Assembly (NCBI GenBank): GCA_023251275.1
Contig: JAHEZC010000165.1
Span: 1-6,332 of the forward strand
DNA from: Parafilimonas sp.
Lineage (GTDB): Bacteria > Bacteroidota > Bacteroidia > Chitinophagales > Chitinophagaceae
Reading direction: 5' to 3'
DNA length: 6,332 nt
The number at the start of each line of letters is the position of its first letter. Position 1 is the stretch's first letter. Positions 1-5,565 of the stretch are shown in pieces. The position numbers and the translations under genes are program-made. Under the pieces are notes generated by a model that did no database searches, had not been told where the DNA came from, and saw only the letters and a program-made list of their open reading frames with translations.

Positions 1-60
1 AATGTAGTTCTTTGAACGCAAATCCTCAATGTGATTAAGGTTCCATATAACAAAACCTCA

Positions 61-87
61 TTGGCTGACAGTCGTGGATTATATTTG
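61..87 (+). promoter_or_regulatory. Candidate Bacteroidota-type promoter of pheT
   Basis: TATATTTG at 80-87 matches exactly the -7 consensus TAnnTTTG used by the primary sigma factor of Bacteroidota. A TTG at 61-63 can serve as the -33 box, with a 16-nt spacer that is slightly short for this class. The box ends 29 nt before the pheT ATG, which would give a leader of roughly 20-25 nt. The remaining bases of 1-116 show no convincing gene and only a 5-bp hairpin (AGGTT 38-42 with AACCT 54-58). A promoter directly before pheT fits pheT being transcribed without pheS in this phylum. The match is seen in the sequence; its activity is inferred. Confidence 0.55.
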
Positions 88-116
88 CACTCATTTCAGA
101 AAACCTGGTTAATTGA

Positions 117-2543
117 ATGACGATTTCCTATAACTGGTTATGCAAATATCTCCCGGAAAAAATTGATCCGGCAAAGCTGTCAAAAATTCTTACCGCTATT
201 GGCCTTGAAGTAGAGAGCCTTGATAAATATGAAAGCATCAAAGGGGGCTTAAAAGGATTAATTGTCGGAGAGATATTGGAATGCGAACAACATCCCGGCG
301 CCGACAAGCTGAAACTTACTAAAGTAAATATTGGGAATGATGAAGTGCTGCAGATTATCTGCGGTGCGCCCAACGCAGCGAAAGGACAAAAAGTAATAAT
401 TGCACCGGTTGGCACAACTATATTTCCTATTTCGGGCGAACCGGTAACCATGAAAGCCGCTAAGATTCGAGGCATTGAAAGTTTTGGAATGATTTGCGCA
501 GAAGATGAAATCGGGATTGGAAAAAATCATGAAGGAATAATCATTTTACGGGATGATGCAGCAGTGGGCGCACCGGTATCATCTTATTTTGAAATATATG
601 AAGACTGGATCTATGAGATCGGGCTTACTCCCAACCGCATGGATGCCATGAGTCATTTTGGCGTAGCAAGAGACGTATGTGCTTACCTGACGCATCATAC
701 AAAAAAATCTGTAAAACCAAAATCTCCGTTTACCAATACCTTCCGTGCTGACAACCATACTATTGCAATAAAAGTAAACATTGAAAATACTGATGCCTGC
801 CGGCGGTATTCAGGTGTAAGCATTGCTGATATTAAAATAGCGCCTTCGCCGCAATGGCTGCAGGACCTGCTGAAATCCATTGGTCAGCGACCCATTAATA
901 ATATCGTTGACATTACCAATTATATTCTCCATGAAACCGGCCAGCCGTTACATGCATTCGATGCGGATGAAATTAAGGGACAGGAGATCATGGTGAAAAA
1001 TCTTCCGCAGGGAACTCCTTTCATAACGCTCGATGAAAAGGAAAGAAAGCTGAACGCAGAAGACCTCATGATCTGCGATGCTGAAAAAGGTGTGTGCATT
1101 GCCGGGGTTTTCGGCGGAATAAAAAGCGGCGTAACTGCCGGTACAAAAAATATTTTCCTTGAAAGCGCATGGTTCAATCCTGTAAATATCCGCAAGACAT
1201 CTTTCCTCCATGAACTGCGAACAGAAGCCGCCGTACGTTTTGAAAAAGGCGTAGATATTTCCAACACGGTAAACGTGCTGAAGCATGCGGCATTGATGAT
1301 CAAAGAAATTGCAGGAGGAGAAATTGCGGGAGATGTAGTGGATGTGTATCCGCATCCGAAAGAAAAACTCCAGTTGGGACTGAAAAATCATTACCTCAAA
1401 AAATTGAGCGGTAAGAATTATCATCCCGATACGGTTAAAAAAATACTTACTGCCCTTGGCTTTGAAATCATTAAAGAAGGAATGGATGAATTATGGCTGA
1501 CTGTTCCCTGCAGTAAACCTGACATATTGCTGCCTGCAGATATTGTGGAAGAAATCGTACGGATTGATGGCCTGGATAATATTGATATTCCTGCCAGTAT
1601 AACCATGTCTCCTGCTGCTGAAGAATATGGGCTGAAGGAAAATCTTCGTGAAAAAATTTCAGGCTGGCTTGTTGGACAAGGCTTTCAGGAGATATTGACA
1701 AACTCTATTACCAACAGCAAATATTTTGATGAAGAGACTCTCAACAGCACTGTAAAAATGAGCAATAATCTGAGCGCAGACCTCGATGTGCTGCGACCTT
1801 CTATGCTGGTAACTGGATTGGAAGCAATTGCTTATAACAGCAATCGCCAAAATCAAAATCTTAAATTCTTTGAATTTGGCAAAATATATTCTGCTTCAGG
1901 AGTTGGTTCATACCGGGAAAAAGACCGTTGCTGTCTATATATCACAGGCAGGGATTTTGAAGATGGCTGGCGTGAAAAAGGCGTTGCCGCTGATCTCTTT
2001 AAAGCCAAAGGCCTGGTATCATCCATTTTTATTTTGTGCGGCCTGCAAAACATACAATTCGAAGAACCTTCTGTAACAAATGAAGGAACCCAATATCTTA
2101 TTAAACATAATAATCGAATATTGGGAACGTTGTTGAATACAGGCAGGCTCTGTCTTCAAATGTTTGACATTAAACAACCTGTTTATTTTATTGATATAGA
2201 TTTTGCAATGCTGCATGATATCATTGCAAAGCAAAAGATCAGTTACGCAGAAATAGCAAAATTTCCCGTTGTGGAAAGAGATATTGCTTTTGTAGTTGAT
2301 AAGTCTGCTGTTTACCGGGATGTGGTAAAGACCATTGAGAAAATAAATTTATCGAAGCTGGCGGATATGCGTTTGTTCGACGTATTTGAAAGCGAAAAGA
2401 TAGGAGCAGGTAAAAAATCAATGGCTGTAAATTTCACTTTCCTTGATGAGCAAAAAACACTTATTGATCAGGAAGTGGATGAAATGATGCGGACCATTGC
2501 TTCAGCACTTGAAAAAGATTTGATGGCACAAGTGAGAAAATGA
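117..2543 (+). CDS. pheT: Phenylalanine--tRNA ligase beta subunit
   Basis: This is the beta chain of the cytosolic alpha2beta2 phenylalanyl-tRNA synthetase, which charges tRNA-Phe. The beta chain binds tRNA and carries the editing site that hydrolyses Tyr-tRNA-Phe, while the aminoacylation site is on PheS. At 808 residues it has the usual bacterial length and complete domain order. An EMAP/OB-type tRNA-binding domain spans about 46-155 (IVGEILECEQHPGADKLKL). A conserved TPNRMDAMSHFGVARD block lies at about 171-186. The B3/B4 editing region covers about 210-395, with GQPLHAFDADE near 275-285 and RTEAAVRFEKGVD at 368-380. A B5 domain follows at about 415-490, then the synthetase-like core at about 495-700 (VLRPSMLVTGLEAI from 558, FFEFGKIY). 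The FDX-ACB anticodon-binding domain runs from about 714 to the end (AKFPVVERDIAFVVD). The start MTISYNWLCKYLP is the typical family N-terminus. No Shine-Dalgarno is visible. pheS is not in the window. Confidence 0.98.
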   Translation: MTISYNWLCKYLPEKIDPAKLSKILTAIGLEVESLDKYESIKGGLKGLIVGEILECEQHPGADKLKLTKVNIGNDEVLQIICGAPNAAKGQKVIIAPVGTTIFPISGEPVTMKAAKIRGIESFGMICAEDEIGIGKNHEGIIILRDDAAVGAPVSSYFEIYEDWIYEIGLTPNRMDAMSHFGVARDVCAYLTHHTKKSVKPKSPFTNTFRADNHTIAIKVNIENTDACRRYSGVSIADIKIAPSPQWLQDLLKSIGQRPINNIVDITNYILHETGQPLHAFDADEIKGQEIMVKNLPQGTPFITLDEKERKLNAEDLMICDAEKGVCIAGVFGGIKSGVTAGTKNIFLESAWFNPVNIRKTSFLHELRTEAAVRFEKGVDISNTVNVLKHAALMIKEIAGGEIAGDVVDVYPHPKEKLQLGLKNHYLKKLSGKNYHPDTVKKILTALGFEIIKEGMDELWLTVPCSKPDILLPADIVEEIVRIDGLDNIDIPASITMSPAAEEYGLKENLREKISGWLVGQGFQEILTNSITNSKYFDEETLNSTVKMSNNLSADLDVLRPSMLVTGLEAIAYNSNRQNQNLKFFEFGKIYSASGVGSYREKDRCCLYITGRDFEDGWREKGVAADLFKAKGLVSSIFILCGLQNIQFEEPSVTNEGTQYLIKHNNRILGTLLNTGRLCLQMFDIKQPVYFIDIDFAMLHDIIAKQKISYAEIAKFPVVERDIAFVVDKSAVYRDVVKTIEKINLSKLADMRLFDVFESEKIGAGKKSMAVNFTFLDEQKTLIDQEVDEMMRTIASALEKDLMAQVRK

Positions 2544-2589
2544 CTATTACGAAGTTTGAAATCTGTTCACTGCATTAATTTTTTCGGGA

Positions 2590-2877
2590 ATGATTGATAT
2601 TGATGAACAATTAAAAAGCCTTAACAATAAAATTCAGCAATTACTGAAACATAACAGGCAGTTGCTGAAGGAAAATGAAGCATTAAAAAAGGAGAGCCAA
2701 AAAAAAGAGGATTTATTGAATGCAAAAACCGATCTGATAAAAGCTTTGGAACAGAAGATTGATGCCCTCAGCCTTTCTTCGTCTTTTATGGATGAAGAAG
2801 AAAAGAAACAATTTGAAAAAAGAATTGACATGTATCTTTCTGAAATTGAAAAATGCCTTGCTTTATTAAATGCATAA
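2590..2877 (+). CDS. Small coiled-coil protein encoded before zapA (possible ZapB-like partner)
   Basis: A 95-residue protein with no signal peptide or membrane segment, so probably cytosolic. Residues 4-60 form a single unbroken heptad register. The a positions include L8, I15, N22, N29, L43, I50 and I57; the d positions include L11, L18, L25, L32, L53 and L60. Leucine at four successive d positions with asparagine at two a positions is a leucine-zipper pattern that usually means a two-stranded coiled coil. After a short SLSSSF break, a second amphipathic helix (about 69-95) has F75, I79, Y82, I86, C89 and L93 on one face. The gene starts 46 nt after pheT and ends 3 nt before zapA, so it is probably co-transcribed with both and translationally coupled to zapA. 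I recall small coiled-coil proteins of this kind at the same place in other Bacteroidota. A ZapB-like role in Z-ring organisation is inferred from position and architecture, not from homology; a generic structural role is also possible. Confidence 0.85.
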   Translation: MIDIDEQLKSLNNKIQQLLKHNRQLLKENEALKKESQKKEDLLNAKTDLIKALEQKIDALSLSSSFMDEEEKKQFEKRIDMYLSEIEKCLALLNA

Positions 2878-2880
2878 AAA

Positions 2881-3177
2881 ATGCCGGAGCTTATTCCTGT
2901 AAATATTGTAATTGGCGACCGTACTTATCGCTTAAAAATAGAATCCGGTGACGAGGAAAAATTGCGCAAAACGGCAAAACTCATCAATGATAAAATCCTC
3001 GAATTCAGAAGAGACTTTGCGGGTAAAGACATGCAGGATTATATAGCAATGGTGCTGATCTGGTTCGCCACCGAGCAAAACAAATACGGAGAAGAATCAT
3101 TGAAGCTTAAAGAGGTTTCCGAAAAAATTTCTTCGCTTGAAAAAATGATTGATAAGTCGCTTTTACCGGAACAATAA
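2881..3177 (+). CDS. zapA: Cell division protein ZapA
   Basis: This is a ZapA-family (PF05164) protein, a cytosolic factor that binds FtsZ and promotes bundling of protofilaments in the division ring. The 98-residue length is normal. The N-terminal beta-hairpin head is recognisable as LIPVNIVIGDRTYRLKI (residues 4-20). It is followed by the family pattern DEEKLRKTAKLINDKILEFR (24-43) and the helix QDYIAMVLIWFATEQNKY (52-69). The C-terminal part (about 70-93) is a charged helix with coiled-coil character, expected to mediate dimer and tetramer assembly. It is the last gene of the pheT unit and lies 3 nt behind the coiled-coil gene, consistent with coupled translation and with the two products acting together. 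The next gene, comEC, starts 85 nt later behind its own candidate -7 box. Confidence 0.93.
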   Translation: MPELIPVNIVIGDRTYRLKIESGDEEKLRKTAKLINDKILEFRRDFAGKDMQDYIAMVLIWFATEQNKYGEESLKLKEVSEKISSLEKMIDKSLLPEQ

Positions 3178-3184
3178 AGATCAA

Positions 3185-3213
3185 GCCGGTGTATCGCTAA
3201 AAATAAAACCGGC
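3185..3213 (+). terminator. Weak hairpin after zapA
   Basis: GCCGGT (3185-3190) pairs perfectly with ACCGGC (3208-3213) across a 17-nt A-rich loop, starting 7 nt after the zapA stop. It sits where a terminator for the pheT-zapA unit would be expected and just before a candidate comEC promoter box. However, the loop is long and no T-run follows, so it is not a canonical intrinsic terminator and may be chance. Confidence 0.22.
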
Positions 3214-3223
3214 AATAGCAGGA

Positions 3224-3231
3224 TAAATTTG
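3224..3231 (+). promoter_or_regulatory. Candidate -7 promoter box of comEC
   Basis: TAAATTTG matches the Bacteroidota -7 consensus TAnnTTTG exactly. It ends 31 nt before the comEC ATG, almost the same spacing as the box before pheT (29 nt). No TTG or TTTG is found at the expected -33 distance, so this is a half-supported promoter. If active, comEC is transcribed independently of zapA. Confidence 0.38.
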
Positions 3232-3262
3232 CAAATCAGCAACATGAACTGTAAATTTATTC

Positions 3263-5353
3263 ATGCCTTTCGCCTCGTCTATATCGTATAAAAGATTTCC
3301 CTTTGTAAGATTGCTCATTCCATTGATGGCAGGTATTATTATTCAATGGTATTGCCGGTTGCCTTTGACGCATATATTTATTACAGGAGTATCAGTTATC
3401 ATTTTTACTGCATGTTTTTTTCTTCTTCCTGTATCTGTACGATTTTCATTACGGTGGCTGCGGGGCTTATTCATCATAATATTAATGGCAGCGGTTGGCG
3501 CTGTTATTACTTACGAAAGAGACATTCGTCATCAAGAAAATTGGATAAGAAATTATTACAGTGATACGGCTTCATTACGCATCACTATACAGGAGCCCTT
3601 GGTAGAAAAAGCGAAATCATATAAAGCATTGGCAAGTATTGATGCTGTTCAAATAAAAAATAATTGGCAAAAGACAAAAGGGAATATTTTATTTTATTTC
3701 AAAAAAGACAGTGCCAGGCCTTTGCTTGATTACGGTTCGCAGATTGTTATTCATAAACCGTTGCAGCCAATTTCAAATGCAGGAAATCCCGGTTCATTTG
3801 ATTATATACGTTACTGCATTTTCCACGATATTTCATACCAGGCTTTTTTAAAAAATGATGAATATGTTGTTTTGCCGGAAAAGAATATTAACAGTTTACA
3901 GTTGACAGTATTCAATATCAGGAATGCTGCTATAAGAACATTGCAGAAAAATGTCTTAGGACAAAAAGAACTCGGCGTAGCAGAGGCACTATTTATTGGA
4001 TACCGGGATGACCTGGATAAAAACCTCGTACAGTCTTACAGTAATACGGGTGTGGTGCATATTATTGCAATAAGCGGCCTGCATCTTGGAATGATATATG
4101 GTTTGATGATCATCATTTTTTCTTTGTTCAAAAGAAATAGAATGGTACGATGGCTAAAGCCGGCTATCATATTATTGGTATTGTGGACCTTTACCCTCGT
4201 CGCAGGTGCCGCACCGTCTGTGCTGCGTTCAGCAGTCATGTTTACATTTATTGTGTTGGGGGGAACAATCAACCGGAAACATAATATTTATAATACATTG
4301 GCTGCTTCAGCATTTTGCATGTTAATATTCAATCCATTCGCCTTGTGGGATGTAGGCTTTCAGCTTTCTTATGCCGCAGTTTTAAGTATTCTTATTTTCA
4401 TGAGATCAATCTATAACTGGCTGTATTTTCAAAATAAAATATTGAATTATCTATGGGGACTAACTGCCGTAACACTTTCGGCACAAATTTTTACTGTGCC
4501 GCTCATATTGTTTCATTTTCACCAGTTTTCGAATCTCTTCTTTATTTCGAATTTTATAGTAGTGCCTCTATCAGGATTAATTCTATATAGCGAATTACTG
4601 CTGATGTGCTTCTCATGGTGGGCAGGCTTTGCACACGTAATCGGAATTGTTTCTTCTTTTATGCTAAGGATAATGAATGGTTTCATTGAAAATATTGACA
4701 GTCTTCCTTTTTCTGTAACTGACAATGTACAGGTAAATATTTTTCAAACGATTTTATTGTATGGATGCATTATTGCCGCAGGCGTTTGGCTATTGAAAAA
4801 AAACAAATCATCCTGCCTTGTTTCGGTCAGTTGCCTTGCAGCTTTTTTCATATCAAGAGCAATTGATATCATACAACATAATCATCAGCAAAAGCTCATT
4901 GTATATAACATCCCAAAGTATGCCGCTGCTGATTTCATCACGGGTGATGAGTATCAATTTATTGGCGACAGTATTGTGATGCAGGATGGTTTCATTAGAA
5001 ATTTTCATCTCAAACCTTCCAGAACAATGCACAGGATATCACCGTCAGGCAAATCGCTGAACATTAGGTCAGCAAATAATGTTATCAATTTCGCAGGGAA
5101 AAAAGTTCTGGTGATTAACTCCCCCGTAAGTATTATGCCCGGTGAATCAAAAATTGCTGTTGATATCATTATCATTTCCCAAAACCCAAAACTCTACATC
5201 AATCAATTGCAGTCCGCCTTTACATTCGAAGAACTGGTATTTGACAGCAGCAATCCGATGTGGAAAATTGACAAATGGAAAAAAGACTGCGACCGCCTAC
5301 ATTTGCGCTTTCATTCAGTGCCTGAAAAAGGCGCTTTTATTCTTGATTTGTAA
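3263..5353 (+). CDS. comEC: ComEC/Rec2-family DNA internalisation protein
   Basis: A polytopic inner-membrane protein of 696 residues, the predicted channel that moves single-stranded DNA into the cytoplasm during natural transformation. Three N-terminal hydrophobic segments (about 16-31, 39-57, 66-84) precede an extracytoplasmic DUF4131/OB-like region (about 85-235) with the marker NPGSFDY at 175-181. The Competence domain (PF03772-like) runs from about 240 to 500. It contains HIIAISGLHLGM (266-277), APSVLRSAVM (317-326) and NPFALWDVGFQLSYAAV (357-373), followed by several further membrane segments to about residue 535. The soluble C-terminus (about 545-696) has no HxHxDH metal-binding motif. 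It retains short blocks that I recall as typical of Bacteroidota ComEC: IIISQNPKLY near 635-645, FDSSNPMWKIDKWKKDC from 660, and a final EKGAFIL. It is therefore probably a degenerate metallo-beta-lactamase-like domain without nuclease activity. The ATG gives the expected short N-terminus before the first membrane segment. Other competence genes are not in the window. Confidence 0.93.
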   Translation: MPFASSISYKRFPFVRLLIPLMAGIIIQWYCRLPLTHIFITGVSVIIFTACFFLLPVSVRFSLRWLRGLFIIILMAAVGAVITYERDIRHQENWIRNYYSDTASLRITIQEPLVEKAKSYKALASIDAVQIKNNWQKTKGNILFYFKKDSARPLLDYGSQIVIHKPLQPISNAGNPGSFDYIRYCIFHDISYQAFLKNDEYVVLPEKNINSLQLTVFNIRNAAIRTLQKNVLGQKELGVAEALFIGYRDDLDKNLVQSYSNTGVVHIIAISGLHLGMIYGLMIIIFSLFKRNRMVRWLKPAIILLVLWTFTLVAGAAPSVLRSAVMFTFIVLGGTINRKHNIYNTLAASAFCMLIFNPFALWDVGFQLSYAAVLSILIFMRSIYNWLYFQNKILNYLWGLTAVTLSAQIFTVPLILFHFHQFSNLFFISNFIVVPLSGLILYSELLLMCFSWWAGFAHVIGIVSSFMLRIMNGFIENIDSLPFSVTDNVQVNIFQTILLYGCIIAAGVWLLKKNKSSCLVSVSCLAAFFISRAIDIIQHNHQQKLIVYNIPKYAAADFITGDEYQFIGDSIVMQDGFIRNFHLKPSRTMHRISPSGKSLNIRSANNVINFAGKKVLVINSPVSIMPGESKIAVDIIIISQNPKLYINQLQSAFTFEELVFDSSNPMWKIDKWKKDCDRLHLRFHSVPEKGAFILDL

Positions 5354-5415
5354 AATTAAAAATCTATAAGAAGCTGTATAGAAATTGAATTTTCACCCGG
5401 ATGCCTCCGCTGTCG

Positions 5416-5436
5416 GCTCCGATATATTATCGGAGT
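5416..5436. terminator. Perfect 8-bp hairpin, possible bidirectional terminator
   Basis: CTCCGATA (5417-5424) and TATCGGAG (5428-5435) form a perfect stem around the 3-nt loop TAT, extendable by one G-U pair (5416/5436). It lies 63 nt after the comEC stop, inside the larger self-complementary element, and is the strongest local hairpin in the gap. No T-run follows on either strand, so it is not a textbook intrinsic terminator. It could end comEC transcription or simply be one arm of the repeat. Confidence 0.33.
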
Positions 5437-5495
5437 AAACTATGACAAACAGTAGTTGAATGAATGAACTTAAGCACAATGCTTTTACTAATGCT

Positions 5496-5521
5496 TGTCA
5501 TTTCGGCGTAGGAGAAATCTA
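5496..5521. repeat. Motif resembling a dispersed Bacteroidota intergenic repeat
   Basis: The stretch starts TGTCATTTCG, continues GCGTA, and ends GGAGAAATCTA. From memory, near-identical strings (TGTCATTTCG, a few variable bases, then GGAGAAATCT) recur between genes in many Bacteroidota genomes, often as inverted pairs. Here only the inner end has a clear inverted partner: ATGACAA at 5442-5448 against TTGTCAT at 5495-5501. It forms part of the 174-nt element. The identification depends on recall and is not proven within a single window. Confidence 0.35.
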
Positions 5522-5565
5522 TTTACAATTCTTATACAGTTTCCGAGGTGTCCAAATCATTATAT

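Larger units (their letters stand above)
5370..5543. repeat. 174-nt self-complementary element between comEC and purH
   Basis: Nearly the whole comEC-purH gap folds on itself. The ends pair as 5370-5381 with 5532-5543 (12 pairs, two of them G-U; core CTGTATA/TATACAG). After one mismatch, 5383-5387 (AATTG) pairs with 5526-5530 (CAATT), giving 17 pairs in all. Inside, TTTC 5391-5394 can pair with GAAA 5514-5517, and ATGCC 5401-5405 with GGCGT 5505-5509. A perfect hairpin lies at 5417-5435. A further arm pairs 5442-5456 with 5487-5501 (13 of 15 pairs), enclosing a small AAGCA/TGCTT hairpin (5472-5484). No coding frame or transposase is visible, and no clear target-site duplication. The two halves look like diverged inverted copies, which fits a MITE-like or palindromic intergenic repeat. 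A transcribed structured RNA or a purH leader structure are alternatives. The pairing is seen directly; the nature of the element is inferred. Confidence 0.5.

Noticed and set aside
1..116. A short minus-strand frame (about 20 codons) before pheT
   Set aside because: It is too short, shows no recognisable product, and overlaps the pheT promoter candidate.
948..1424. 158-codon open frame on the minus strand within pheT, and other minus-strand frames at 128-1856
   Set aside because: They lie antisense to a well-conserved, complete PheT and have low-complexity, Cys/Phe/Ser-rich translations with no recognisable domain, as expected for shadow frames.
3244..3291. 15-codon open frame (ATG at 3244) overlapping the comEC start in another frame, as a possible leader peptide
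   Set aside because: It has no ribosome-binding signal and no regulatory composition, such as a run of one amino acid, and would start only 12 nt after the -7 box. The overlap is easily due to chance.
3346..3564. 72-codon plus-strand frame inside comEC, and similar frames at 1828-2076 and 5142-5369
   Set aside because: Each lies in an alternative frame within a conserved gene (5142-5369 runs just past the comEC stop), with no domain or start signal of its own.
5472..5486. AAGCA/TGCTT hairpin followed by TT as an intrinsic terminator
   Set aside because: A 5-bp AT-rich stem with a very short T-run is too weak; it is better seen as the tip of the 5442-5501 arm.
5370..5543. 6S RNA as the identity of the structured gap
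   Set aside because: Length and end pairing fit roughly, but 6S RNA is a single long hairpin with a large central open bubble. Here the centre splits into separate paired arms. It remains worth one Rfam check.
5395..5550. ZTP (pfl) or another purine-related riboswitch before purH
   Set aside because: The placement is attractive, but I cannot find the conserved ZTP core blocks or a purine-aptamer loop pair. The structure seen is dominated by long inverted repeats instead.
5545..5550. GAGGTG as a Shine-Dalgarno for purH, and in-frame GTG 5548 as its start
   Set aside because: The spacing to the ATG at 5566 is 15 nt, too far for a functional site. The GTG start would add residues absent from the family N-terminus.
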